64,000 nucleotides of DNA, taken from assembly GCA_936940865.1 (NCBI GenBank), contig CAKZJB010000051.1, positions 1 through 64,000 on the forward strand, in the 5' to 3' direction. The position numbers and the translations under genes are program-made. The DNA is from an uncultured Asticcacaulis sp. (lineage in GTDB: Bacteria > Pseudomonadota > Alphaproteobacteria > Caulobacterales > Caulobacteraceae). How positions within the stretch are numbered: position 1 is the first letter of the stretch; each line of letters opens with the position of its first letter. This document shows positions 47,757 through 55,765 of the stretch, piece after piece. The notes beneath the pieces are model-generated. The model was not told where the DNA came from, did not search any database, and saw nothing but the letters and a program-made list of their open reading frames with translations.

Positions 47757-49682
47757 ATGAATGCAAGCTTTGCTCCCCCCGCTCCCGCAACCCTGATCCT
47801 GGATTTCGACTCGACCTTCACGACGGTCGAGGCGCTGGACATCCTGGCCGAACTTCTGTCGGCCGCCGATCCGGCGCGCGCCGCAGATGTCGCGCAGATC
47901 AAGGCGTTGACCGACCAGGCCATGTCGGGCGAGATCAGCTTCTCCGACGCGCTGCAACGCCGGGTGCAGATACTGAAGCCCACGCGCGACGACATCGCCG
48001 CCCTTGTCGAAGTCCTCAAGACGAAGATCAGCGCCTCGATCGAGCGCAACCGCGCCGTCTTCAACGACCACGCCGGCAAGATCCGCATCATCTCTGGCGG
48101 CTTCCATGATTTCATCGATCCGGTCGTGGCCGATTTCGGCATCGACCCGGCCTATGTCCTGGCCAACCGTCTGACCTGGAATGCCGACGGCGTCGCCATC
48201 GGTCTTGATCTCACCAATCCGCTCAGCCAGGACGGCGGCAAGATCACCGCCGTGCGCGCGCTCAATCTCGACGGCGATGTCGTCATGGTCGGCGACGGCT
48301 GGACCGACTTCGAAGTCTACAAGGGCGGTGCGGCCGAGCGCTTCTATGCTTTTACCGAAAACGTGACGCGCCCGAAGGTCGTGGCTGCGACCGAAGGCGG
48401 CGACGCCACGCGTATCGCCGCGTCGTTCGACGAAGTGCTGCACGCCGAAGGCTATCAGGGCCGCTATTCCTTCCCGCGCTCCAAGCTGAAGGTTCTGCTG
48501 CTCGAAAACATCCACCCCGAAGCCGTGCGTCATTTCCGCGAGGAAGGCTACGACGTCTCGACCATGAAGGGCGCGCTCGACGAAGACGACCTGATCGAAG
48601 CCATTCAGGGCGTGCATATCTTAGGGATTCGCTCCAAGACCAATGTCACGTCGCGTGTGCTGGAGCACGCCGACAAGCTGATGGCGGTCGGCGCCTTCTG
48701 CATCGGCACCAACCAGATCGACCTCAAGGCCTGCTCGCAGCGCGGCATCGCCGTGTTCAACGCACCCTATTCGAACACCCGGTCAGTGGTGGAAATGGTG
48801 ATGGGCCTGACGGTCGTGCTGACCCGCAACATCCCGGACAAGTCGATCGGCATGCACCAGGGCAAGTGGGACAAGTCGGCGACCGGCGCTCACGAGGTTC
48901 GCGGCAAGACCCTGGGCATCATCGGTTACGGAGCGATCGGCTCCCAGCTGTCGATCCTGGCCGAAGCCTTCGGCATGCGTGTCATCTATTACGATATTGC
49001 CGAAAAGCTGTCGCTGGGCAACGCCAAGCGCTACCGCTCGCTTGACGCCCTGCTGGCCGAGGCCGATGTCGTGTCGCTGCATGTCGACGGCCGCAGGGAG
49101 AACACCAACATTTTCGGCGCCGCCCAGTTCGCGCGCATGAAGGACGGGGCGCTGTTCATCAACCTGTCGCGCGGCCATGTCGTCGATATCGAAGCCCTTG
49201 CGAAGGCCATCGATTCCAAGAAGATCGCCGGCTGTGCCGTCGACGTCTTTCCGGAAGAGCCGCGCACCAACGACGATCCGTTCGAAAGCGCGCTGATGGG
49301 CCGCCGCAATACGGTGCTGACGCCGCACATCGGCGGGTCGACAGAGGAAGCGCAGGAAGCCATTGCCGAGTTTGCTTCGGAACGCCTGCTCAACTTCCTG
49401 AACCGTGGCGACACGACCTTCAGCGTCAACATGCCCCACGTCCAGCTGTCGGAAGTCGAGGGCCGCCACCGCTTCCTGCACCTTCACCAGAACGTGCCGG
49501 GCGTGCTGGCGGCGATCAACAAGGTGCTGGCGGAATACAATCTCAACATCCTGGCCCAGCACCTTAAGACCAACGAACAGTTGGGTTACGTCATCGTCGA
49601 TGTCGACCAGGGCTATCCCAAGGAAGCGCTGGATGCCCTGCGCACCGTGCCGGGAACGCTGAAGTTCCGCTCGCTGCTTTAA
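47757..49682 (+). CDS. Fused phosphoserine phosphatase-phosphoglycerate dehydrogenase (SerB-SerA)
   Basis: The 641-residue protein joins two enzymes of serine synthesis. Residues 10-225 are a HAD phosphatase with the complete SerB set: DFDST with Asp16 and Asp18, Ser113 in IISGGF, Lys162, and GDGWTD with Asp180 and Asp184. Residues 245-560 are D-3-phosphoglycerate dehydrogenase: GYGAIG (390-395), Arg472 in NLSRGH, Glu501, His524 in TPHIGG. An ACT domain (about 568-641) could bind serine. The two steps lie at either end of the three-step pathway (SerC comes between), so fusion would link first and last reactions. One continuous frame with no internal start of note. The start may also be the ATG five codons earlier. 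Confidence 0.88.
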   Translation: MNASFAPPAPATLILDFDSTFTTVEALDILAELLSAADPARAADVAQIKALTDQAMSGEISFSDALQRRVQILKPTRDDIAALVEVLKTKISASIERNRAVFNDHAGKIRIISGGFHDFIDPVVADFGIDPAYVLANRLTWNADGVAIGLDLTNPLSQDGGKITAVRALNLDGDVVMVGDGWTDFEVYKGGAAERFYAFTENVTRPKVVAATEGGDATRIAASFDEVLHAEGYQGRYSFPRSKLKVLLLENIHPEAVRHFREEGYDVSTMKGALDEDDLIEAIQGVHILGIRSKTNVTSRVLEHADKLMAVGAFCIGTNQIDLKACSQRGIAVFNAPYSNTRSVVEMVMGLTVVLTRNIPDKSIGMHQGKWDKSATGAHEVRGKTLGIIGYGAIGSQLSILAEAFGMRVIYYDIAEKLSLGNAKRYRSLDALLAEADVVSLHVDGRRENTNIFGAAQFARMKDGALFINLSRGHVVDIEALAKAIDSKKIAGCAVDVFPEEPRTNDDPFESALMGRRNTVLTPHIGGSTEEAQEAIAEFASERLLNFLNRGDTTFSVNMPHVQLSEVEGRHRFLHLHQNVPGVLAAINKVLAEYNLNILAQHLKTNEQLGYVIVDVDQGYPKEALDALRTVPGTLKFRSLL

Positions 49683-49714
49683 TACCAACGGTCATTCTTT
49701 GTGATCGTCGGTAT
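49682..49714. repeat. ATACC...GGTAT palindromic repeat, copy A
   Basis: ATACCAACGGTCA and TGATCGTCGGTAT form an imperfect palindrome around TTCTTTG, starting within the serBA stop codon. Its consensus recurs at 52419-52451 and 52602-52636. Confidence 0.65.
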
Positions 49715-49733
49715 AAGCCGCAGAGAGCCTTTC

Positions 49734-49770
49734 AAAAAAGCCCGTTCGATGGTGTCGAACGGGCTTTTTT
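49734..49770. terminator. Bidirectional terminator between serBA and the PilZ gene
   Basis: AAAAAAGCCCGTTCGA and TCGAACGGGCTTTTTT pair perfectly over 16 bases around a five-base loop. T-runs on both strands make it a terminator for both convergent genes. Its right edge touches the PilZ stop codon. Confidence 0.92.
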
Positions 49771-50234
49771 CAATCGAGATACAGGACGTCGCCTTCATCC
49801 TTTTCGGGTGGGGTATCCGTTGTCTGTCCGGTCAGCTTCATCCAGACGTCGAAAACGTCCTGCGGTATGCGCTGAGGGCACGGCTGACCCGGGATGAGCG
49901 TCTGCACGAAATTGAACTTCAGACCCATGCGGGTCGGTGTCGACCAGGCGGCAGAACCGCGGCGGACCATGTGGGTATCCAGGTCGATCAACCAGATTTC
50001 CGCAGGTATGGCGCCGACATTGTCCAAGGCGACACGCGCGCCTGACGGTGACTGGTCCATGATGCGGCAGGTGATGACCTGCTTTTCCGACGTGTAGAGC
50101 AGGGCGCCGCGATCGTCGCAGTCCTGGCGCGGTTCAGACCGCCGGTCCTGATATTGATAGTCGGCCGGCTGGATGACCTCTGCCTTCGCAAGTGCGGAAG
50201 GCGAGGATGTGGCTGGTCGCGGCGGCAAAGACAT
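49770..50234 (-). CDS. PilZ-domain protein, probable c-di-GMP receptor
   Basis: The 154-residue protein has a PilZ domain from about residue 30 to 130. The two c-di-GMP-binding motifs are visible: RRSEPR near residue 31 and DQSPSGARV near 60. This suggests it responds to cyclic-di-GMP, for example in motility or surface attachment. N- and C-terminal tails are Pro-rich and unconserved. The start is uncertain: I used the ATG at 50232-50234, with a GTG at 50267 also possible. It is monocistronic and ends in a bidirectional terminator. Confidence 0.85.
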   Translation of the reverse strand: MSLPPRPATSSPSALAKAEVIQPADYQYQDRRSEPRQDCDDRGALLYTSEKQVITCRIMDQSPSGARVALDNVGAIPAEIWLIDLDTHMVRRGSAAWSTPTRMGLKFNFVQTLIPGQPCPQRIPQDVFDVWMKLTGQTTDTPPEKDEGDVLYLD

Positions 50235-50706
50235 GCGCAAGGGTCCCGTAAGACGGAAAAACGACACGAACGAGGGGTAATACAGGTCGCAATCGTTTGT
50301 TTCGGCGATCGCTCAGGGGGGGCTAGGCCACCGGTGAAATAGACTAGCGGCGTTTGGTTACCAAATGGTTGGTAAGGGCCTTTCCATAAGTTCACAATTG
50401 GTGGCGCTTGACTTTTGCGCGACAAAGGCGCAAATGGCCGCCTATCGCATCTGCGAAACAGCGTGGCGGTTTTTTCGCCTTCGCTTTTTTAGTTTGTCGC
50501 ATTTCTTCCGGAAATGCTTCGCTGGCCGCGTGAAGTATGCCTTTCGGGGTACATACTGCCAGCTTTAAGGCCGCCCTCGCCGGTGCGCCTGCCCGAATTT
50601 CGAAGTCCGTGACACGCGCATGCTTCGTCCCACCCGGCCTGAATGGTTCAGGCCCGGGCGCGACGCGTTTGCGCGCGCCTGCTTTGATTTATACGAAGGC
50701 CTTGTC
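50235..50706 (+). other. 470-bp leader region of the RNA helicase gene
   Basis: No convincing protein is encoded here. The region holds a perfect palindrome TTGGTTACCAA near 50356, a seven-pair hairpin (TTTGCGC...GCGCAAA, 50414-50434) and several T-rich tracts. A long structured 5' leader would fit the cold-inducible regulation known for some DEAD-box RNA helicase genes, but the transcription start is not identifiable. Confidence 0.4.
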
Positions 50707-52413
50707 TTGACGACCTTTTCCTCCCTGGGCTTAAGCCCGACCCTGCTCAACACCCTCGAAAAAGAGGGCTATACCAAGCCGACGCCGATCCAGGCGCAGG
50801 CTATCCCCGTGCTGCTCAAGGGCCGCGACCTTCTGGGCATCGCCCAGACCGGCACCGGCAAGACGGCAGCCTTCGCCCTGCCGATCCTTCAGCACATCCT
50901 GACCAACCGCATCATTCCGGCGCCCAAGTCGGTGCGCGCGCTCATCCTGTCGCCGACGCGCGAACTGGCGTCGCAGATCGCCGAAAGCTTCAACACCTAT
51001 TCGCGCGGCATGGGGCTGAAGATCGCCACCATCTACGGCGGCGTGAAGTACGGCCCGCAGTATAAGGCCTTGAACGGCGGCCTCGACATCCTGGTGGCCA
51101 CGCCCGGTCGCCTGATCGACCATATCGACCAGAAGACGGTCGACCTGCGCGGCGTCGAATGCTTCGTGCTCGACGAAGCCGACCAGATGCTCGACCTCGG
51201 CTTCGTCAAGCCGATTCGCCAGGTCGCGGCGAAGCTGCCGCACAAGCGCCAGAACCTGTTCTTCTCGGCCACCATGCCGAAGGAAATCGCCGGTCTTGCG
51301 TCCGAGTTGCTGACCGATCCGGCGCGCGTCGAAATCACGCCCGAAGCCACGACCGCCGAGCGCGTGTCGCAACAGGTCGTCTTTATCGAGGCCCAGCGCA
51401 AGCGCGCCCTGCTGTCGGAACTCTATGCCGACGAAGCCTATTCGCGCACGCTGGTCTTTACGCGCACCAAGCGTTCGGCAGACCGTGTCGCCGCCTATCT
51501 CCAGGCCGGCGGCATCGAATCGGCCGCCATCCATGGCGACAAGAACCAGAGCCAGCGCGAACGCGCGCTCCAGGCCTTCCGCGCCGGCAAGCTGCGCGCC
51601 CTGGTCGCCACCGACATCGCGGCGCGCGGCATCGACGTCGACAATGTCAGCCACGTCGTCAATTTCGAACTGCCGAACGTGCCGGAAGCCTACGTCCACC
51701 GCATCGGCCGTACGGCGCGCGCCGGCCGCTCGGGTATCTCGATCACCCTGTGCGCCGACGATGAGCGCAAGCTGCTGAAGGATATCGAACGCACGACGCG
51801 CCAGCGCATTCCGTCTTTCGACCGCCGCAAGGATCTGGCGCTGAAACTGCTCGATGAAGCCATCCTGGCCTCCGGTCAGACGGAAAAGCCAACGACGCCC
51901 GACCGTCTGCCGGAGCACGACAAGTCGCAGAAGCGGAACCCGAAAAAGGCCGGCACCGCCCGCCACTCGGATCCTGATGCCGAATTTGTGCACAAGCGCA
52001 GCCGCAACCGCACAGGTAGCGGCGCCCGCAAGGGCGGCGAGCGTGGTTCGCGTGCCGAGGCGCGCCCGGAGCGCTACGATCCGATGGCGGCCGAACGCGC
52101 GCCGGCGGCAGCCAATGGCGCCCCGGCCAAGCCGTTCAAGCCGAGAGCGGAGCGGTCCGGTGAGCGTCCGGCTTATACTGGCGACCGTCCCGCCCGTGGT
52201 GACCGTCCGGCCCATGCCGGTGACCGTCCTGCCCATAACGGCGAACGCCGCGCACACGACGACGCTCGCGGCCCCAAGCGCAAGTTCGGCAAGCCGGGTT
52301 TCAAGGGTGGGTTCAAGGGGCCGAAGTCGGGCTTCAAGGACAAGCGTCCGGAAGGTGGCGAAGTCGTCAACCGTTCGGAAGGCGCCCAGTTCAAGCGCCG
52401 CAAGAAGGGCTGA
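50707..52413 (+). CDS. DEAD-box ATP-dependent RNA helicase (RhlE type)
   Basis: This 568-residue enzyme remodels RNA in ribosome assembly or RNA decay. Core motifs: the Q motif KPTPIQAQAIP near 24-34, AQTGTGKT (46-53), PTREL, DEAD at 156-159, FFSATMP and HRIGRTARAGR. From about residue 400 the tail is basic and repetitive (GDRPARGDRPAHAGDRPAH), a typical RNA-binding extension. The start is chosen as TTG at 50707, since GAAGG lies upstream and family similarity begins with MTTFSSLGLSP; an ATG at 50620 would add 29 unrelated residues. A palindromic repeat with an eight-T run follows the stop. Confidence 0.91.
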   Translation: MTTFSSLGLSPTLLNTLEKEGYTKPTPIQAQAIPVLLKGRDLLGIAQTGTGKTAAFALPILQHILTNRIIPAPKSVRALILSPTRELASQIAESFNTYSRGMGLKIATIYGGVKYGPQYKALNGGLDILVATPGRLIDHIDQKTVDLRGVECFVLDEADQMLDLGFVKPIRQVAAKLPHKRQNLFFSATMPKEIAGLASELLTDPARVEITPEATTAERVSQQVVFIEAQRKRALLSELYADEAYSRTLVFTRTKRSADRVAAYLQAGGIESAAIHGDKNQSQRERALQAFRAGKLRALVATDIAARGIDVDNVSHVVNFELPNVPEAYVHRIGRTARAGRSGISITLCADDERKLLKDIERTTRQRIPSFDRRKDLALKLLDEAILASGQTEKPTTPDRLPEHDKSQKRNPKKAGTARHSDPDAEFVHKRSRNRTGSGARKGGERGSRAEARPERYDPMAAERAPAAANGAPAKPFKPRAERSGERPAYTGDRPARGDRPAHAGDRPAHNGERRAHDDARGPKRKFGKPGFKGGFKGPKSGFKDKRPEGGEVVNRSEGAQFKRRKKG

Positions 52414-52418
52414 GGATT

Positions 52419-52451
52419 ATACCGACGGCCATAAAGAATGACCGTCGGTAT
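52419..52451. repeat. ATACC...GGTAT palindromic repeat, copy B, doubling as terminator
   Basis: ATACCGACGGCCAT pairs with ATGACCGTCGGTAT (one mismatch) around AAAGA, and on the plus strand is followed by TCTTTTTTTT. It starts six bases after the RNA helicase stop and should terminate that transcript. Confidence 0.8.
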
Positions 52452-52493
52452 TCTTTTTTTTCGGCTCAAACGCCGCATGGCTGGCCGCCCACG

Positions 52494-52563
52494 AAGCGTT
52501 GTCCTGACGCTTCGCTCCTTGAGGACCACCAAGCGTTGTCCTGACGCTTCGCTCCTTGAGGAC
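52494..52563. repeat. Tandem 33-base repeat, two copies
   Basis: A 33-base unit beginning AAGCGTTGTCCTGACGCTTC occurs at 52494-52526 and exactly again at 52531-52563, with a four-base spacer. Each unit folds on itself: GAAGCG/CGCTTC and GTCCT/AGGAC. It is not coding. Confidence 0.85.
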
Positions 52564-52601
52564 GAGGCGGCGGGCAAAGTACGAAAGGAGTGGCGCCCTT
52601 G

Positions 52602-52636
52602 CCAACGGCGATCGAGTCAAAGCCAATCGCCGTTGG
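52602..52636. repeat. Palindromic repeat, copy C
   Basis: CCAACGGCGAT and ATCGCCGTTGG pair perfectly over 11 bases around a 13-base loop, with TAT following. It resembles copies A and B in the AACGG/CCGTT core and GGTAT end, but the arms differ. Confidence 0.6.
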
Positions 52637-52660
52637 TATTAGTCCGGGACTTCTGAAGTC

Positions 52661-52826
52661 CCCCCTTCCGTTACTCGCTCCACTCGTGCCCCTCCCTCGC
52701 GGAAGCTTTACTTCCGCTTCGCTCGATCCGCCATGAAAGGGGAAGGAAGGGAGTTCTTAATTCCTTCTCTGCGGAGCGGGGAAGGTGGCAGATGCCGCTG
52801 TTCAAGCGGCGGATGACGGAAGGGGC
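52661..52826. repeat. Dispersed palindromic repeat, copy 3
   Basis: The right arm TTAATTCCTTCTCTGCGGAG runs into CGGGGAAGGTGGC and ends GGATGACGGAAGGGGC. The left arm begins CCCCCTTCCGTT. The core is more diverged than in copies 1 and 2, but the AATTCCTTC and GACGGAAGGGG ends are shared. It fills the gap between the RNA helicase and the adenosyltransferase genes. Confidence 0.7.
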
Positions 52827-52844
52827 ATAACGCAAATGGCGCGA

Positions 52845-53402
52845 TCAAGCTCCGCCGGGCACCCAAAGCACATCCGCGCGGCCGCAGTCATTGGCGTGTC
52901 GCGCCATGACGAACAAAAGATCCGAGAGGCGGTTGAGATATTTGACCGCCTCCGGATTGACCGTCTCGACCTCCGCCAACGCCACGGCGTCGCGCTCGGC
53001 GCGGCGCACCACGGTTCGCGCCAAATGCAGGTGCGTGCTCAGGGCCGTGCCCGCCGGCAGGATGAACGAGGTGAGCGGCGCGAGATCGTCGTTCAGGCCG
53101 TCGAGTATCCCTTCCAGCGCCGTAACCTGTCCTGGCTTGATGCGGATGGGCGTCCACGAAATTTCGCCGCTTGGCGTCGCCAGATCGGCGCCAAGATCGA
53201 ACAGGTCGTTCTGGATGCGCGCCAGATGGACATCCATGGCTTCGCGGACATGCAGTCGCGCCAGGCCGATCGCGGCATTGGCCTCGTCGACGCTACCGAT
53301 AGCCGTCATGCGCGGATCGTGCTTCTTGCGGCGTGAACCGTCGGCAAGGCCGGTCGTGCCATTGTCGCCGGTGCGGGTATAGATCTTGTTGAGCTTGACC
53401 AC
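52845..53402 (-). CDS. Cob(I)alamin adenosyltransferase (PduO type)
   Basis: The enzyme adds the adenosyl group from ATP to cobalamin to make coenzyme B12. The 185-residue protein has the PduO hallmarks: KIYTRTGDNGTTGLADG at the N-terminus for ATP, and RLSDLLFVMARHAND near the end. I chose the GTG at 53400-53402 (giving MVKLNKIYTRTGD) because homologues start here; the frame continues upstream only as antisense of the HIG1-type gene. It follows that small gene closely (11 bp) in the same direction, so the pair forms an operon. No other B12 genes are adjacent. Confidence 0.92.
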   Translation of the reverse strand: MVKLNKIYTRTGDNGTTGLADGSRRKKHDPRMTAIGSVDEANAAIGLARLHVREAMDVHLARIQNDLFDLGADLATPSGEISWTPIRIKPGQVTALEGILDGLNDDLAPLTSFILPAGTALSTHLHLARTVVRRAERDAVALAEVETVNPEAVKYLNRLSDLLFVMARHANDCGRADVLWVPGGA

Positions 53403-53413
53403 GGAAGTGGGAT

Positions 53414-53617
53414 TTAGAGCTTGTGCTGGAAGGCCCAGGCGACGGCGACCAGCAGGGCGATCGAGATGGCCTGGAACAGCACCCGCAGGCGCATCAGCTT
53501 GTTGGACCACTTGGCCTGGAATTCGCCGCCCTTCGCCATCGCGAAGACGCCCGCGAACAGGATGCCAAGCGTGGCCAGCATGGCGATTACGGCCAGGATG
53601 AAAAGAAACAGGCTCAT
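53414..53617 (-). CDS. HIG1-type two-helix membrane protein
   Basis: The 67-residue protein has two membrane segments (about 2-26 and 45-63) joined by the polar loop MAKGGEFQAKWSNKLMRLRV. That loop matches the HIG_1 domain consensus (GGEFN.K.SN.LMR.RV), seen in bacterial twin-helix proteins and mitochondrial respiratory-supercomplex factors. A role with respiratory complexes is therefore possible. Start choice: AAAGGAGG directly abuts the first ATG (53629), leaving no spacer, so the ATG four codons later, 12 bases after GGAGG, is preferred. It is co-directional with the adenosyltransferase. Confidence 0.82.
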   Translation of the reverse strand: MSLFLFILAVIAMLATLGILFAGVFAMAKGGEFQAKWSNKLMRLRVLFQAISIALLVAVAWAFQHKL

Positions 53618-53807
53618 ATGTTCAGTCATCCTCCTTTTAACGCGACTTGTCGAGACCCATATAGGCGATGAATACGCGGATAGAGCGAACGGAGGTCAAA
53701 TAAGGGTGACTGCCGTAAATCTGACGCTTTCGCGTCGCAAAAATATCACCGGCAACAGATTGAATTGCTGTTGTCGCCGGTCTAAAGAGTTGGGGCCGGG
53801 CCCCAAT

Positions 53808-53824
53808 GTTTCCCTTAGGGAAAC
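53808..53824. promoter_or_regulatory. 17-base palindrome upstream of the TetR gene
   Basis: GTTTCCC-TTA-GGGAAAC is a perfect inverted repeat 21 bases before the chosen TetR start, next to a second palindrome GGGGCCGGGCCCC-like stretch. It is a natural operator candidate for autoregulation by the TetR protein. Confidence 0.55.
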
Positions 53825-53845
53825 GTGTTTGTGTGTGTGAGTGCC

Positions 53846-54517
53846 ATGTATAATCCGAGTGATAAAAGTCTTATGATAAACCGTGAGGACGCCCCGCAAC
53901 CCTTAGGGGCCCGTGCTCAGTCCAAGGAGCGCAACCGCCAGAAGATCCTCGAATCGGCGATGACCCTCTTCCGCGAACGCGGCTTCGAAGCTGCAACCCT
54001 GCGTGATATCGCGCGCGGTGCGGGCCTGTCGACAGGGGCCCTGTTCGCCAATTTCGCCGATAAGAACGAAATCTTTCTGACGGTTGTCGAAGACGAAAAC
54101 GCTCGTGTCATCCGCCTGATGCGCGACGCCTATGATGAATCCCTGGAATTGGTCGATCGTCTCCACAAGCAGCTCATGCGCGGCTATGACGCGGCCCAGG
54201 CCAATGCGCGCCTGATCCTGTCGGCCTTCGTCATGCGCTGGAGCGCCAGCCAGCCCAGCCTGACCGAAATTTCGCGCCTGAGCGATCTCGTGCGTGTCAC
54301 GCTTCTCGATACCCTGAAGGCCGCCAAGGCGCGCAAGGAAATCCCCGATACCGCCCGGATCGACTGTGCGGCGGAAATCCTGGAAGACCTGTGCTTCGCC
54401 AACCTGCGCCGGGCTTTCCAGTCTTCGGAAGGCAGTGCGGGCTTTGACGTCGTTCAGCTCGCGGACACGCTTTCGGTTCAGATCGGGCTTGTCGTCGCCG
54501 GCCTGAAGACGGCCTGA
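53846..54517 (+). CDS. TetR/AcrR-family transcriptional regulator
   Basis: The 223-residue repressor has a typical N-terminal helix-turn-helix (QKILESAMTLFRERGFEAAT, then LRDIARGAGLSTGALFANFADKNEIF) and an all-helical C-terminal ligand-binding domain with no recognisable ligand signature. Start codons at 53825 (GTG), 53846 (ATG) and 53873 (ATG) are all possible; the middle one is used, as none has a clear ribosome-binding site. A palindrome upstream suggests autoregulation. It is convergent with the Rieske oxygenase, separated by a bidirectional terminator. Its target is not obvious from neighbours. Confidence 0.86.
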   Translation: MYNPSDKSLMINREDAPQPLGARAQSKERNRQKILESAMTLFRERGFEAATLRDIARGAGLSTGALFANFADKNEIFLTVVEDENARVIRLMRDAYDESLELVDRLHKQLMRGYDAAQANARLILSAFVMRWSASQPSLTEISRLSDLVRVTLLDTLKAAKARKEIPDTARIDCAAEILEDLCFANLRRAFQSSEGSAGFDVVQLADTLSVQIGLVVAGLKTA

Positions 54518-54538
54518 TCCCGCCTCCAGACACACAAC

Positions 54539-54571
54539 AAAAACGCCTCTGTCGCTGACGGAGGCGTTTTT
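54539..54571. terminator. Bidirectional terminator after the TetR and Rieske genes
   Basis: AAAAACGCCTC and GAGGCGTTTTT bracket a further short stem (GTC/GAC), with T-runs on both strands. It lies between two convergent stop codons and ends both. Confidence 0.9.
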
Positions 54572-54587
54572 GCTTGGCTGTAATGGT

Positions 54588-55688
54588 TCAACTCGTCCAC
54601 TTTAATGTCGCCGGGTTGACCGGATTGACGAACGGGCGCTTTTCGGCGCGCGACGCCATCCATTCGCGCTTCAACTGCTGGTACCACTTGGCCTGGGTGT
54701 CGGCGTCGTCGATCCACAACAGCGACGGGTCGTATTTCAGGCCCTCGTTCTGCAGGTTGACCATGTCGCCGTCCTGCTTGAGGAAGGCACGGGCGCCGTG
54801 ACGGAAGATCGGGGCGATCAGGCGGAACAGGCCGTGGTCGGACCAGAAGATCTGGGTGATGCGCGTCTTCTTCTCGTCGATCGGTGTAAGGCAGGTCAGG
54901 CCCAGCACCTGCTGGCTGCCGATCTGGATGTGCTCGTAGCGGATGCCCGGCAGGCGGAAGGTGATCTCGGTCGCCGGCGCGCCGCCCAAAATCCGATAGG
55001 CGCGCGAATTCTTCGACGGGGCATGACGCACCATGGCGAAGCCGAACTCTGTGGGCGCGAAAGCCTTCATCTTTTCGAGCTGCTTCTTCGACGAGCGCCA
55101 CCACCATTGCTGATGGACGTACGGGCCGTGCGCCGGGTCCATCAGGCCCACGACGGCGTGGTCGATATGGCTGTCGAAATCCATGCTCTCGACGATGATC
55201 GGCGCGCCTCCCACGACGCCCGGCAAGGTCGGCGGTTCATGGTCGGGCTCGGCCGGGCGGCGGACGTCGGCCGTAATGTAGATCCAGACGATGCCCTGCT
55301 GTTCGCGAACGGCATAGTTGCGCACCTTGACCTTGGATACGTCCATGGTCTGGTCGGACGTTAGCGACGGCACCGAGGTACAGGTTCCGGCGGTATCGAA
55401 GGTCCAGCCGTGATAGGGGCATTGCACGACGCAGGCACGGGTTTTCGGGTCGCGGATCATTTCGCCGGCCGACAGGGGCGCGGCGCGATGCGGGCAGATG
55501 TCGCGGATACCGTAAGCCCTGCCGTCGAGATCGCGGCCGAGGAGGACCGGCTCGCCCAGGATGACGTAGCGCTGCAGGGCGCCGGTCTTCAGGTCCTGCG
55601 ACAGGGCGGCAAACCACCAGCAGTCCTTTAGGAAGCCCTGGCCGAAGGCTGTGCGGGCGGTGGGCGATGAAGCGCTTTGATCAGGCAT
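54588..55688 (-). CDS. Rieske-type aromatic ring-hydroxylating oxygenase
   Basis: The 366-residue protein is the oxygenase component of a two- or three-part system. The Rieske 2Fe-2S cluster ligands are Cys65-His67 and Cys90-His93 (CPHRA, CPYHGW), with a 22-residue gap between pairs, longer than the usual 15-17. The C-terminal catalytic domain contains SHIDHAVVGLMDPAHGPYVHQQWW, including likely iron histidines. The fold resembles VanA/pheophorbide-a-oxygenase-like enzymes, which demethylate or cleave aromatic or tetrapyrrole substrates. No reductase or ferredoxin gene is adjacent, so its partner and substrate are unknown. The start is the ATG at 55686-55688. Confidence 0.86.
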   Translation of the reverse strand: MPDQSASSPTARTAFGQGFLKDCWWFAALSQDLKTGALQRYVILGEPVLLGRDLDGRAYGIRDICPHRAAPLSAGEMIRDPKTRACVVQCPYHGWTFDTAGTCTSVPSLTSDQTMDVSKVKVRNYAVREQQGIVWIYITADVRRPAEPDHEPPTLPGVVGGAPIIVESMDFDSHIDHAVVGLMDPAHGPYVHQQWWWRSSKKQLEKMKAFAPTEFGFAMVRHAPSKNSRAYRILGGAPATEITFRLPGIRYEHIQIGSQQVLGLTCLTPIDEKKTRITQIFWSDHGLFRLIAPIFRHGARAFLKQDGDMVNLQNEGLKYDPSLLWIDDADTQAKWYQQLKREWMASRAEKRPFVNPVNPATLKWTS

Positions 55689-55765
55689 GAGTCTACGGTC
55701 TATCCGGGCAATTCGCAGCCCTAACATAACCTCATCGCTTACCGAATGCGACCGTTCAGCACAGC

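Noticed and set aside
52494-52563. Possible CRISPR array
   Set aside because: Only two units with a four-base gap, internally self-complementary, and no cas genes nearby.
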